Source: Alistipes sp. (lineage in GTDB: Bacteria; Bacteroidota; Bacteroidia; Bacteroidales; Rikenellaceae). Taken from it: a stretch of 64,000 nucleotides of DNA. The notes below the pieces were generated by a model. It did no database searches, was not told the DNA's origin, and saw only the letters and a list, made by a program, of their open reading frames with translations. The position numbers and the translations under genes were made by a program. Positions 51,984 to 61,242 of this stretch are shown here, piece by piece. The DNA is taken from positions 1 to 64,000 of the forward strand of contig JAHHQL010000004.1 in NCBI GenBank assembly GCA_020026415.1. Reading direction: 5' to 3'. How positions within the stretch are numbered: the first letter of the stretch is position 1; every line of letters starts with the position of its first letter.

Positions 51984-53760
51984 GGGACTTTTCCTTTTCG
52001 ATTCTGAGCATTTCCATGCGGCGGTTGATCTCGGCGGCATCGTAGTTGCATTCCGAAGCCTTGCGCCAATAGGTCTCCGCAAGGAAATACTCCTTAAGTT
52101 TGAAGAGAATGTCGCCGTAATGAATCATCAGATCCGCACTCATGCGGTTGTCGCGGGCAATGGCCTGTCGCATGGCGGTCTTCGCCTCGGCGTAGCGTCC
52201 CGTCTTGTAGAGAATCCACGCATAGGTGTCCAGATAGGTCGCATTGTCGGGTTCGGCCGCGATGACCCGTTCGGACAAACTCAGCGCACGCTCCAACTCG
52301 ATCTCCTCGACCGAAAGGAAGTAGGCGTAGTTGTTCATCACCACGATGTTGTCGGGGTCGTATCTCAGGCTGCGGTTGTAGGCCTTGTAGCAGGCCTGCA
52401 TGAGTTTTCGGTCGGGCTTCCGGGTATTTCCGCGTTTGACTGCCATCTGATGGTAGGTGTCGCCCACGATGCACCACACACTGCTGCGCACCGAGTCGGT
52501 CGGGGCGTATTTCAGTGCCCGACGATAGGTCTTCAGTGCCTCGTCGTATTTTTCCGCCTGATACTGCACGTTGCCCCGAATCAGGTGGAGGTTCAGATCA
52601 TTCGGGAAGAGATTCATGGCGCGGCGGGTGTAGAGGCTTGCCGAGTCGATGTGTCCGAGGTAGAGTTCGATGTCGATGATCGAAAGGTAGTAGTCCTTTC
52701 GGACAGGTTTGTCGCCGAGGTGTGCCTTGTAAAGGTCGAGTGCCGTCTGTACTTCGCCCGCGGCAATCAGATGTCCCGCATAGAGATCCACCACCCGTTT
52801 ATCCTGCGGGTAGAGGATGGCGAGCGTGTTCATCAGATCGCGGATTTCGAGGTAGTAACTGCCGTAGAAACGCATGTCGGACGTGAGACGTTCGATATGA
52901 CCGAGTTTTTCGTCAAGCGAAATCTCGCGGACGGCGAACATCCGTTTGAAGGTCTTCAGTAAGGCTCGGTAATTCTGGCGGTCGTTGTGGAGCGAGGCCA
53001 AAGAAAGATACGCTTCGGGGTTCGTCGGATCCATGCGGATGGCGTGCTCGAACTCCTTCATGGCCAGCGAATCTCGACCCGCAAGACCGTAGAGATTACC
53101 CAATTCGATGTGGTTCTGCCGGTTGTAGGGATCGCTTTCGACCAAAGCCTTCTGTTCGTCCACCGCCTTGTCCACTTGGTTGGTGGCGATCAGCAGACGG
53201 CGTTTGATCATGCTCAGGTAGGGGATTCGTCCGCACCGCAACTCCGCCGAATCGAGCGTCGTGAGGGCAATGTAGGGGTTGTTGTCCTCTTCGTAGAGTG
53301 CCGCGAGGATGCGGTAATGGTCGGGATCGTCGGGTTCTGCCTGCACGAGACGTTCGTAGGTGCGGAGTGCCTCCTTATAGCGTCGGGCGAGGATGAGCGA
53401 CTGCCCGTAGTAGCGCAAATACCAGTTGTTGAGCGTGTCCAAACGCCATGCGTGTCCGGCAAGCGCGACCCCCTCTTCGGGCGTGGAGTACATGCCGTAA
53501 ACGAACAATTGGAAATAGGCGGGGGCGAAGGTCGAATCGGCCTTCAGCGTGCGGCGGAAATAGTGGCGGGCGCGTGCCGTGTCGCCGTGGATGGCGTTTC
53601 GTTTGATGCCTTCGGTGAAGAGCCACAGCGGCGAGAGGGTGTCGTTCTTCTCGATATGGAGCGAATCGGATTCCGGGAATCGGGTATATACACCCCGTCC
53701 CTCGACCAGTGCGGTCGAGAAAAGTAACAGCAGAGCGCAGAAAATCAGAATCCGTTTCAT
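51976..53760 (-). CDS. Tetratricopeptide-repeat protein, exported
   Basis: The 594-residue protein has a signal peptide (MKRILIFCALLLLFSTALVEG) and many TPR units, for example GRDSLAMKEFEHAIRMDPTNPEAYLSLA and EKYDEALKTYRRALKYAPTDS. It is likely periplasmic and a scaffold for protein contacts. Coupling to the EnvC-like gene downstream suggests a role in cell-wall assembly. It is not a lipoprotein by its signal. No promoter was placed; pheS lies upstream on the same strand, with a strong hairpin between. Confidence 0.82.
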   Translation of the reverse strand: MKRILIFCALLLLFSTALVEGRGVYTRFPESDSLHIEKNDTLSPLWLFTEGIKRNAIHGDTARARHYFRRTLKADSTFAPAYFQLFVYGMYSTPEEGVALAGHAWRLDTLNNWYLRYYGQSLILARRYKEALRTYERLVQAEPDDPDHYRILAALYEEDNNPYIALTTLDSAELRCGRIPYLSMIKRRLLIATNQVDKAVDEQKALVESDPYNRQNHIELGNLYGLAGRDSLAMKEFEHAIRMDPTNPEAYLSLASLHNDRQNYRALLKTFKRMFAVREISLDEKLGHIERLTSDMRFYGSYYLEIRDLMNTLAILYPQDKRVVDLYAGHLIAAGEVQTALDLYKAHLGDKPVRKDYYLSIIDIELYLGHIDSASLYTRRAMNLFPNDLNLHLIRGNVQYQAEKYDEALKTYRRALKYAPTDSVRSSVWCIVGDTYHQMAVKRGNTRKPDRKLMQACYKAYNRSLRYDPDNIVVMNNYAYFLSVEEIELERALSLSERVIAAEPDNATYLDTYAWILYKTGRYAEAKTAMRQAIARDNRMSADLMIHYGDILFKLKEYFLAETYWRKASECNYDAAEINRRMEMLRIEKEKSHE

Positions 53761-53780
53761 CTTGCAGGCGGAGGTTTTAA

Positions 53781-53825
53781 TTCGGGAAAAGTCCTCCTCC
53801 GCGAGGGGGGAGGACTTTTCCCGAA
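53781..53825 (-). terminator. Hairpin between pheS and the TPR gene
   Basis: A 17-bp perfect stem pairs 53781-53797 with 53809-53825. On the minus strand only a weak T tract follows, so termination may be partial. Confidence 0.7.
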
Positions 53826-53841
53826 GGTGTTTTTATTCGAT

Positions 53842-54867
53842 TTACAGATCGGTGTCGAACTGGTGGAGGAAGCGTACGTCGTTCTCGAAGTACAGACGCA
53901 GATCCTTCACGCCGTATTTCAACATGGCGATACGTTCGATACCCATGCCGAATGCGAATCCCGAATATTTTTTGGGGTCAATGCCGTTCAGACGGAGTAC
54001 GTTGGGATCGACCATGCCGCATCCCATGATCTCCAGCCAGCCCGTACCCTTGCAGACGGGGCAACCCTTGCCGCCGCACAGGTTACACGACACATCGACC
54101 TCGGCCGAAGGCTCCGTGAAGGGGAAGTACGACGGACGCATGCGGATGGCGGTATCCTCGCCGAAGATCTCCTTGGCGAAGTACTGCAACGACTGCTTCA
54201 TGTCGGCGAATGACACGCCCTCGTCGATATAGAGTCCCTCGATCTGGTGGAAGATGCAGTGTGCGCGGTAGGAGATCGCCTCGTTACGGAACACACGTCC
54301 CGGACAGATCACACGGATGGGCGGTTTCTGATGCTCCATCGTGCGTACTTGGATCGACGAAGTATGCGTACGGAGCAGGATGTCGGGGTGCTTCTCGATG
54401 AAGAACGTATCCTGCATGTCGCGTGCGGGGTGTTCGGGCGGGAAGTTCAGCGCACCGAACACGTGGTGGTCATCTTCGATTTCGGGGCCGTCGGCCACGG
54501 TGTAACCCAGACGCGAGAAGACCTCGACGATCTCGTTCTTGACGCGCGAAATGGGGTGGCGCGAACCGAGCGTCTCGGCCGTACCGGGACGGGTCATGTC
54601 GCCTGTGGCGGATTTCTGATCGGCGGCGACATCCTGCATCTGTTCGCGCAGGGTGTTGATGCGCTCCGTGGCGGTTGTTTTCAGACGATTGATTAACTGT
54701 CCCAATTCGCGTTTCTGCTCTGCGGGAACGGTTTTGAACTCATCCATCAAGGCCGTGAGTTCGCCTTTTTTGCCGAGTATTTTGATGCGGAACTCCTCGA
54801 CGTCGGCCGCTGTTTGGGGTTGAAACTCCTCGACACGTTTGAGAAGTTCGTTAATTTTGTCTGTCAT
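53842..54867 (-). CDS. pheS: Phenylalanyl-tRNA synthetase alpha subunit
   Basis: The 341-residue class II synthetase subunit has an N-terminal coiled coil, motif 2 region ICPGRVFRNEAIS (about 184-196), and motif 3 as GMGIERIAMLKYGV (about 311-324). A zinc-like CNLCGGKGCPVCKG stretch is also present. The beta subunit gene is not adjacent, as is usual in Bacteroidota. Confidence 0.94.
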   Translation of the reverse strand: MTDKINELLKRVEEFQPQTAADVEEFRIKILGKKGELTALMDEFKTVPAEQKRELGQLINRLKTTATERINTLREQMQDVAADQKSATGDMTRPGTAETLGSRHPISRVKNEIVEVFSRLGYTVADGPEIEDDHHVFGALNFPPEHPARDMQDTFFIEKHPDILLRTHTSSIQVRTMEHQKPPIRVICPGRVFRNEAISYRAHCIFHQIEGLYIDEGVSFADMKQSLQYFAKEIFGEDTAIRMRPSYFPFTEPSAEVDVSCNLCGGKGCPVCKGTGWLEIMGCGMVDPNVLRLNGIDPKKYSGFAFGMGIERIAMLKYGVKDLRLYFENDVRFLHQFDTDL

Positions 54868-54869
54868 AT

Positions 54870-54900
54870 TTTGTTTGTTTATCCTTTTTCTATACTTTTG
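54870..54900 (+). promoter_or_regulatory. Promoter of the patatin-barrel gene
   Basis: TTTG at 54870-54873 and TACTTTTG at 54893-54900 are separated by 19 bases. The gene starts 70 bases later. Confidence 0.7.
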
Positions 54901-54947
54901 AACCTATCGTGCGCACGGCGCACCGGAATATAACGTATATTAATACG

Positions 54948-54955
54948 CAAAGTTA
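54948..54955 (-). promoter_or_regulatory. -7 box of pheS
   Basis: TAACTTTG on the minus strand, 80 bases before the pheS ATG. The two divergent promoters overlap in their transcribed leaders. Confidence 0.55.
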
Positions 54956-54970
54956 TAAAAAATTTGAGAC

Positions 54971-57289
54971 ATGTTGCGTAAAACCCTTTCATTTCTCATC
55001 GCTTTGATGTTCACCCTTTCTGCTTCGGCGCAAAAACAGCCGTCGGGCATCGGTTTGGTGATGAGCGGAGGCGGTGCCAAAGGACTTTATCATATCGGCG
55101 TACTGGAGGCTTTGGAGGAGAGCGGAGTCCCGATCGACTATGTGGCGGGAACCTCCATGGGATCAATAATCGCGGCGATGTATGCCGCGGGTTATTCGCC
55201 GGCGGAGATGCGTCGGATCGTGCTGTCGGGTGCCGTGCGCGAGTGGGCGTTCGGAATGATCGACCCGAACCGCTACATGGCTTTCTATCGTCAGGTGGCA
55301 CAGGCTCCCGCACTGGTGAACATCCGCCTCGACTTCAAGAAGGGAAGTTCCAAACCGCTGCTGATGCCCACAAACCTCATCTCCTCGACACAGGTCGATC
55401 TGGCGTTGATGGGTTTGTTTGCCCCCGCAACGGCTGCCGCAGGAGAGGATTTCGACAAACTGATGATCCCGTTCCTGTGTGTGGCAAGCGACATGAAGGA
55501 GCGCAAACCCGTGGTTCTGCGGGACGGCGAACTCTCCGAAGCGGTGCGTTCGTCGATGTCCATCCCGTTGGTTTACAAGCCGATGAAGCGTGGCGACATG
55601 ATTCTTTATGACGGCGGTGTGTTCGATAATTTCCCGTGGAAGGCTCTCCGGCGGGAATTTGATCCCGAATTTATCGTGGGCAGCATCTGCACGAGCGGAA
55701 ACAGCGTACCCGACGAGAATACCGACATTTTCGATCAGGCGTTTGCTCTGGCGATGCAGGAGACCGATTACGACATTCCCGAAGAGACGGGTGTCACGAT
55801 CGTGCGCGACGTGAAGGTCAATATGTTGGACTTCGACCGTGCCGAAGAGATTATGGATGCGGGTTATACGGATGCCATGAAGAAGATGCCGGAGATCCTT
55901 TCGCGGGTGTCGCGCCGTTTTACGGCGGCCGAGTTCAAGGCACGCCGCGAGGAGTTCCGCAAGAAATGTCCGCCGCTCTATTTTTGTGATTATCACCTCG
56001 AAGGCATGAATCGGGCCCAACGGGAATACATCCGCGATTTCGTGCATGTCGATCGTCAGATCAAGGGTCGTCAGCGCGTGATGTCGTTCGAGAAACTGCG
56101 CGGAAAACTCTTCGAGGTGTTGGCATCGGGCGATTTCACGATGGATTTTCCCCATGCGCGTTACGATGCCGAGACAGACGGTTATTCGTTTACCGCCAAT
56201 TTCCGCACCAAACCCAATTTCAAACTATCGCTCGGCGGTTGCATCTCTTCGACAGCCTTCAATCAGGCCTACATCGGCATCAACTATCAGAAAATCGGAC
56301 GTGTCGCTCAAGTGGTCGGAAGTGAATTTTTCTTGGGACCTCTGCATACGTGGGGTTCGGTGGGCGGACGAACGGACTTCTACATGTGGAAGCCTCTGTT
56401 TATCGACTATTCGTTCAATTTCGGCGTGCGCAACCTCCATCACGGCTATTTCGGCGGTTTGACGCACATCGACAACGCCAAGAAAGTGCGCGAAAACGAC
56501 TACTTCGGGTCGTTCGGATTCGGCATGCCGATGAATCTGCGCGGTATATTTTCGCTGCGCGCCAATGTCGGTCAGCAAAACTTTCGTTATCAGGCTCTGA
56601 ACGGTGTACCGGATGATTTCGACCATTCGCGTTTTTCGTATTTCGGCCTCAAACTTGAGGCGCGTCGCTGTACGCTTGACCGTTTTGTGTTCCCGCGTCA
56701 CGGATCGGATCTGGATCTTTCGGCGGTCTTTGTGACGGGACACGAGAAACTCGATCCGATGGATACCGATCGTTTTGTGTCGGAGGAGTGCCGTCAATGG
56801 GTCGGCGGGCGTTTCAAGTGGGAAAAATACATTGATTTTGCCCGAAAAGGGTGGTTCTCGGTCGGTTTGTACGTCGATGCCGTTGTGACGAATCATCCCG
56901 ATTTCGCACGCGATCGTGCCACGCTGATGTCGCTTCCGGTCTTTGCACCGATTCCCCACTCGAACATGATCTACATGCCGACGTTCCACGGCAAACGATT
57001 TTTGGCGGGCGGTATCATGCCGACCTTCAACTTTACGCAGAATTTGTTCCTCCGCACGAGTGTCTATACGATGTGGCGCAACCGCCGCGTCCACATTCCC
57101 GATATTCGGGAACTCGAAGGCGAGCGCGAGCGTCTGCATTACATTGCCGACATGTCGCTCGTTTATCACACGCCCGTGGGTCCTGTGTCGCTCAGTCTTA
57201 CCAAATACGACTTCAAATCGTGGCGCAACATGTATCTGACCCTTACACTCGGATACGCCATCTTTGCCCCCAAGGGAACATTCTATTAA
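54971..57289 (+). CDS. Patatin-like phospholipase with outer-membrane beta-barrel (PlpD/type Vd-like)
   Basis: The 772-residue protein has a signal peptide (about 1-20) and a patatin domain with the oxyanion-hole SGGGAKGLYHIG (about 31-42), the nucleophile GTSMGS (about 60-65) and the Asp in YDGGVFDN (about 213). A POTRA-like segment (about 330-400) and a C-terminal barrel ending in aromatic strands follow. The barrel would place the phospholipase at the outer membrane, as in type Vd autotransporters. The substrate is unknown. It has its own promoter and terminator. Confidence 0.85.
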   Translation: MLRKTLSFLIALMFTLSASAQKQPSGIGLVMSGGGAKGLYHIGVLEALEESGVPIDYVAGTSMGSIIAAMYAAGYSPAEMRRIVLSGAVREWAFGMIDPNRYMAFYRQVAQAPALVNIRLDFKKGSSKPLLMPTNLISSTQVDLALMGLFAPATAAAGEDFDKLMIPFLCVASDMKERKPVVLRDGELSEAVRSSMSIPLVYKPMKRGDMILYDGGVFDNFPWKALRREFDPEFIVGSICTSGNSVPDENTDIFDQAFALAMQETDYDIPEETGVTIVRDVKVNMLDFDRAEEIMDAGYTDAMKKMPEILSRVSRRFTAAEFKARREEFRKKCPPLYFCDYHLEGMNRAQREYIRDFVHVDRQIKGRQRVMSFEKLRGKLFEVLASGDFTMDFPHARYDAETDGYSFTANFRTKPNFKLSLGGCISSTAFNQAYIGINYQKIGRVAQVVGSEFFLGPLHTWGSVGGRTDFYMWKPLFIDYSFNFGVRNLHHGYFGGLTHIDNAKKVRENDYFGSFGFGMPMNLRGIFSLRANVGQQNFRYQALNGVPDDFDHSRFSYFGLKLEARRCTLDRFVFPRHGSDLDLSAVFVTGHEKLDPMDTDRFVSEECRQWVGGRFKWEKYIDFARKGWFSVGLYVDAVVTNHPDFARDRATLMSLPVFAPIPHSNMIYMPTFHGKRFLAGGIMPTFNFTQNLFLRTSVYTMWRNRRVHIPDIRELEGERERLHYIADMSLVYHTPVGPVSLSLTKYDFKSWRNMYLTLTLGYAIFAPKGTFY

Positions 57290-57307
57290 CAGACTTTAAG
57301 CATAAAT

Positions 57308-57347
57308 AAAAGGACGGGAAAACACCGAGTTTTCCGTCCTTTTTTTG
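57308..57347 (+). terminator. Terminator of the patatin gene
   Basis: AAAGGACGGGAAAAC pairs with GTTTTCCGTCCTTT with one bulge and is followed by seven T. Confidence 0.85.
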
Positions 57348-57440
57348 TGCGGGTGGGGTAGTGCGCCACAAACCTCTTTTCTCTGCTTCTGCGCCCGCCT
57401 CTTGCCGTCTGCCGTTCGCCCTTTTGCGTTGCGGGCACTC

Positions 57441-57500
57441 CCTTCCGCCCACTGCCCGTCCTCCTGCGTCTTGGGCACTCCTTTCCGCCGCCCGCTCCCA
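57441..57500. repeat. Imperfect short direct repeat in a C/T-rich spacer
   Basis: GGGCACTCCCTTCCGCC and GGGCACTCCTTTCCGCC occur about 30 bases apart. The spacer 57348-57508 is nearly free of A on the plus strand and holds no convincing gene. Confidence 0.55.
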
Positions 57501-57508
57501 AAAGGCAT

Positions 57509-57540
57509 AAAAAAAGGGAACCTCCCGAAGGAGATTCCCG
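57509..57540 (-). terminator. Terminator of the M13 peptidase gene
   Basis: GGGAA-CTCC pairs with GGAG-TTCCC around CGAA, with one mismatch. On the minus strand seven T follow. Confidence 0.78.
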
Positions 57541-57562
57541 AAGTATCTTTTTGTGGAAAAGA

Positions 57563-59596
57563 CTACCAGATGATCACACGCTCCGATTCGGGCATGAACA
57601 TCGCATCACCCTCCTTGATGTTGAAGGCATCATAGAAGGGCTGGAGGTTACGCAGCGATGCGTTTACGCGCCACTTGCCCAGCGAGTGAACGTCCAACTT
57701 GGTCAGACGGGCGATCTCCTCGTCGCGGATGTTCTGTCCCCAGAGGGTTGCGTAAGCCAGATAGAAACGCTGATCGAACGAGAACCCGTCGGTCATGGGG
57801 TCTGCCTGACCCTCTGCGAGGGTGTTGTGGAATGCGGTGTAGGCCACGTTCAAACCGCCCTGATCGGCGATATTCTCTCCCAGACAGAGTTTGCCGTTGG
57901 CCATCAGTGCGGGTTTGCCGTCCTTGGCGGGCAGTACCTCCAACCGGTTGAACTGATCGACCAGTACTTCGGCCTTCTTCATGAATGCTTCGGCATCCAC
58001 ATCCGACCACCAGTTGTTCATGTTACCGTCCTTGTCGAAGTTACGACCCTGATCGTCAAATCCGTGGGTCATCTCGTGACCGATCACCACGCCGATTGCA
58101 CCGTAGTTTACGGCATCATCGGCCTCCGGGTTGTAGAACGGGGGCTGGAGAATGGCTGCCGGGAAGCAGATCTCGTTGGTGCCGGGGTTGTAGTAGGCGT
58201 TTACGGTCTGCGGGGTCATGTGCCACTCGTCCTTATTGACCTCGGTACCCAGATCCTTGATGTTGTCGGCAGTGTACCAGCGGTTGGCTGCCATGATGTT
58301 CTCCCAGTACGACTTTTCGGGATCGATCTCAAGACCCTTGTAGTCCTTCCATGTGTCGGGATAACCGACCTTGATGCGGAATGCGGCGAGTTTCTCCTGT
58401 GCCTTAGCCTTGGTGGCGTCGGTCATCCAATCGAGGTTGGCGATGTGCTGCGAAAGCGACTTTTGCAGGTTGCGAACCAACTCGACCATGCGAACCTTGT
58501 CCTCTTCGGGGAAGTATTTCTCGACATACATCTTGCCGACGGCCTCACCCAGCGTGCTGTTGGGAATGCGCATGGCGCGCTTCCAACGGGGCTGCTGCTG
58601 CTGTGCACCCGACATCACACGGCCGTAGAAATCAAACGAAGCGTTGATGAAATCATCGCTCAGATAACTTGCGGCGGCGTTGATATACTGTTCGGCGAGA
58701 TAGTAGCGGATCTGCTCCACGGGAGCCTCGGTCAGGACCTTCGTGGCACCCTCAAGAGCCGAAGGAGTCATGACGATGATGTGGTCGAACTCGCCGATGC
58801 CCATCAACTTATAATAGGTTGCCCAATCGACTGCGGGGTATTTCTTCTCGAACTCCTCGCGCGACATCGGGTTGTAACGAGCGGCGGTGTTACGCAACTG
58901 TACGTTCGACCAAGTGGTCTCGGCAAGTTTCGTTTCGATGGCCATTACGCTCTCGACGGCTTTCGAGATCTCCTCCTCGGCGATGCCCGTCAGGCGGAAA
59001 ATCTTTTCCAGATAAATCTTGTAGGCATCGAGGATGTTTGCGTTGGCGGGGTCGAGATAATAGTCACGGTCACCCAGCGTCAGACCCGACTGCGAAGCAT
59101 ACATTACGTTGAGCGAACTGTTCTTCATGTCGGCACTTACTCCCATGCTGAAGAACGGATTGGCACAACCCATGTGCATCTGTGCGATCTTCTCCGAGAA
59201 AGCGGCGCGGTCGTTGATCGAAAGGATCTCCTCGACGGCGGCCTTGATGGGGGCTGCACCCTCCTTGTTCAGACGAACCGAATCGAGACCCATCTTATAC
59301 AGGTCGGCGATTTTCTGCTCGACACTGCCCGGAGTGTTCTGCTGTTTGGTCATCTCCGAGAAGAGTTCGTTGATGCGTTTCTCGTTGTTGTTTGCCAGCA
59401 CGTCAAACGAGCCGAAACGCGAATACTCCGGTTTCAAGGGGTTGTTCTTCTGCCAGCCGCCTGTGGCATACTGATAGAAATTCTCCTGAGGGGTGTACGT
59501 CTTGTCCAAGTTGGACAGCGTAAGACCCGTGTTTTTGCTGGTGGGCTGACAGGCCGCCATACACACTGTGGTTGCGATTAATAATAATTTTTTCAT
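57563..59596 (-). CDS. M13-family zinc metallopeptidase lipoprotein (PepO/neprilysin-like)
   Basis: The 677-residue protein has a lipoprotein-type signal (CMAACQ, Cys near 20) and the M13 catalytic domain. HExxH is seen as IGHEMTHGFDDQGR (about 503-516), and the second Glu in GENIADQGGL (about 572-581). It should cleave short peptides in the periplasm or at the outer surface. The length is typical. Together with the S46 peptidase it indicates peptide utilisation. No clear promoter was placed. Confidence 0.93.
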   Translation of the reverse strand: MKKLLLIATTVCMAACQPTSKNTGLTLSNLDKTYTPQENFYQYATGGWQKNNPLKPEYSRFGSFDVLANNNEKRINELFSEMTKQQNTPGSVEQKIADLYKMGLDSVRLNKEGAAPIKAAVEEILSINDRAAFSEKIAQMHMGCANPFFSMGVSADMKNSSLNVMYASQSGLTLGDRDYYLDPANANILDAYKIYLEKIFRLTGIAEEEISKAVESVMAIETKLAETTWSNVQLRNTAARYNPMSREEFEKKYPAVDWATYYKLMGIGEFDHIIVMTPSALEGATKVLTEAPVEQIRYYLAEQYINAAASYLSDDFINASFDFYGRVMSGAQQQQPRWKRAMRIPNSTLGEAVGKMYVEKYFPEEDKVRMVELVRNLQKSLSQHIANLDWMTDATKAKAQEKLAAFRIKVGYPDTWKDYKGLEIDPEKSYWENIMAANRWYTADNIKDLGTEVNKDEWHMTPQTVNAYYNPGTNEICFPAAILQPPFYNPEADDAVNYGAIGVVIGHEMTHGFDDQGRNFDKDGNMNNWWSDVDAEAFMKKAEVLVDQFNRLEVLPAKDGKPALMANGKLCLGENIADQGGLNVAYTAFHNTLAEGQADPMTDGFSFDQRFYLAYATLWGQNIRDEEIARLTKLDVHSLGKWRVNASLRNLQPFYDAFNIKEGDAMFMPESERVIIW

Positions 59597-59618
59597 AAAG
59601 GTTTAGGTTAATTTTTGG

Positions 59619-59662
59619 CAAAAACGGGAGTTGCCTTCCTTTGGAAAAGGCACTCCCGTTTT
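59619..59662. terminator. Hairpin between pgk and the M13 peptidase gene
   Basis: AAAACGGGAGTTGCCTT pairs with AAGGCACTCCCGTTTT with one bulged base. A TTTTTG tract follows on the minus strand, so it can terminate pgk transcripts. Confidence 0.75.
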
Positions 59663-59683
59663 CGGTTGTTGCTTATTTTGGTC

Positions 59684-59733
59684 GGGGATTTTCGCGTGCG
59701 GGGCTTTGGAAAACCTTGCACGCGAAAATCCCC
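59684..59733. repeat. Perfect 16-bp inverted repeat downstream of pgk
   Basis: The arm 59684-59699 pairs perfectly with 59718-59733 around an 18-base loop. There is no T run in either direction, so it is not a canonical terminator. It lies 11 bases from the pgk stop. Confidence 0.7.
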
Positions 59734-59744
59734 TTCAGGCACTC

Positions 59745-61007
59745 TTACTTGCGGATGGCTGCCACACCGGGGAGATCACCGAACTCGATGTATTCGAGCA
59801 GTGCACCACCGCCGGTCGAGATGTACGACACCTGATCGGCCAGACCGAACTTGTTTACACAAGCCACCGAGTCGCCGCCACCGATCAAAGAGTAAGCACC
59901 GTTCTTGGTAGCCTCGGCGATGGCCTCGGCAACCTCCTTCGAACCGGTTGCGAACTTGTCGATCTCGAATACGCCCACGGGACCGTTCCACAGGATGGTC
60001 TTGCAACCGAGGATGTGCTCGCGGAAACGCTTCTTGCCCTCAGCGGCAATATCGACACCCTCCCAGCCTTCGGGAATGTTGTCGGCGGCAGCCTCCTTGG
60101 TGTTGGCGGCAGCCGAGAAATCGTCGGCGATCAGTGCGTCGGGCGACATGACGAGTTCGACTCCCTTCTCCTTGGCCAGCTGAAGGATCTCCAGTGCCAC
60201 GGGGAACATATCGGGCTCGCAGATCGAGTTGCCGACCTTACCGCCCTGTGCGGCGGCGAACGTGTAGGTCATACCGCCGCCGATAACGATCGAATCGACC
60301 TTCTCGATGAGCGACTTGATGACGCCGATCTTGGTCGAAACCTTCGAACCGCCGATGATGGCGCAGAAGGGGTGTGCGGGCTTCTCCATCAGCGAGGCCA
60401 GAGCCTTCACCTCTTTCTCCATCAGGTAACCGAACATCTTGTCGTTGGGGAAGTACTCGGCGATAAGGTACGTCGAAGCGTGCTTGCGGTGAGCCGTACC
60501 GAATGCGTCGTTGATGTAGCAGTCGGCATACGAAGCGAGTTTCTTGACGAACTCCTTCTGGGGACCTTCCTTCAGGGCTTTCTTGGCGGCATCCTTCTCC
60601 TCCTTGGAGGCATCGGCTGCCAGACCGCGGGGTTTGCCCTCCTCTTCGGCGTAGAAACGGAGGTTTTCGAGCAACATGACTTCACCGGGTTTCAATGCGG
60701 CGGCCATTTCGGCGGCTTTTGCGCCCATGCAGTCGCCTGCGAAGGCAACCTTGTGACCCAGACGATCCTCTACGGTCGAAACGATCTGTTCGAGCGAGAA
60801 TTTGGGATCGGGATTCTTTTTGGGGCGACCCAGATGCGACATGAGGATCACCGAACCACCTTCGGCGAGTACCTTTTTGATGGTGGGCAGAGCGGCACGG
60901 ATACGCGTATCGTCCGTTACCTCGCCTTTGTCGTTCAAGGGTACATTGAAATCAACGCGGATGATGGCGCGTTTCCCTTTGAAATCGTAATTGTCGATTG
61001 TTACCAT
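59745..61007 (-). CDS. pgk: Phosphoglycerate kinase
   Basis: The 420-residue protein has RVDFNVPLNDKG (about 17-28), LMSHLGRPK (about 56-64), and the nucleotide-binding SLIGGGDSVACVNKFG (about 375-390). It transfers phosphate between 1,3-bisphosphoglycerate and ADP in glycolysis. It stands alone with its own promoter. A slightly longer insertion near 130-145 (DASKEEKDAAKKAL) is common in Bacteroidota. Confidence 0.95.
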   Translation of the reverse strand: MVTIDNYDFKGKRAIIRVDFNVPLNDKGEVTDDTRIRAALPTIKKVLAEGGSVILMSHLGRPKKNPDPKFSLEQIVSTVEDRLGHKVAFAGDCMGAKAAEMAAALKPGEVMLLENLRFYAEEEGKPRGLAADASKEEKDAAKKALKEGPQKEFVKKLASYADCYINDAFGTAHRKHASTYLIAEYFPNDKMFGYLMEKEVKALASLMEKPAHPFCAIIGGSKVSTKIGVIKSLIEKVDSIVIGGGMTYTFAAAQGGKVGNSICEPDMFPVALEILQLAKEKGVELVMSPDALIADDFSAAANTKEAAADNIPEGWEGVDIAAEGKKRFREHILGCKTILWNGPVGVFEIDKFATGSKEVAEAIAEATKNGAYSLIGGGDSVACVNKFGLADQVSYISTGGGALLEYIEFGDLPGVAAIRK

Positions 61008-61059
61008 AATTTCTTAACAGTTATTGTAAATTCGTTGTCTTTCTAAATTTTGCTCGGTG

Positions 61060-61067
61060 CAAAGTTA
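61060..61067 (-). promoter_or_regulatory. -7 box of pgk
   Basis: TAACTTTG on the minus strand, 52 bases before the pgk ATG. The spacer upstream to 61197 has no gene. Confidence 0.7.
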
Positions 61068-61197
61068 TGAAAAAATTTTAACAATATATGAAAAATCGTA
61101 TTTCCCGTCCCTAAAAAGTGCGGATTTTGTCATTTTCCGGGGATCGGGGAGTTCGCTTTCCGAAGGTAACGGATTCCCGCGGGCGATTATTGTATTT

Positions 61198-61231
61198 CCG
61201 CGGGGCGGATTACGGGAACTCCGCCCCGCGG
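61198..61231 (-). terminator. GC-rich hairpin after the ABC permease gene
   Basis: CCGCGGGGCGGA pairs perfectly with TCCGCCCCGCGG around ten bases. No T run follows on the minus strand, so it may act as a Rho-associated or stabilising hairpin. Confidence 0.5.
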
Positions 61232-61242
61232 TAAACAGGGTG

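Noticed and set aside
57286..57508. Short basic minus-strand frames after the patatin gene
   Set aside because: They are low-complexity translations of the terminator and C/T-rich spacer, with no signal of coding.
57551..59581. 676-residue open frame on the plus strand
   Set aside because: It is antisense to the M13 peptidase with its HExxH and signal; the frame has no recognisable domain.
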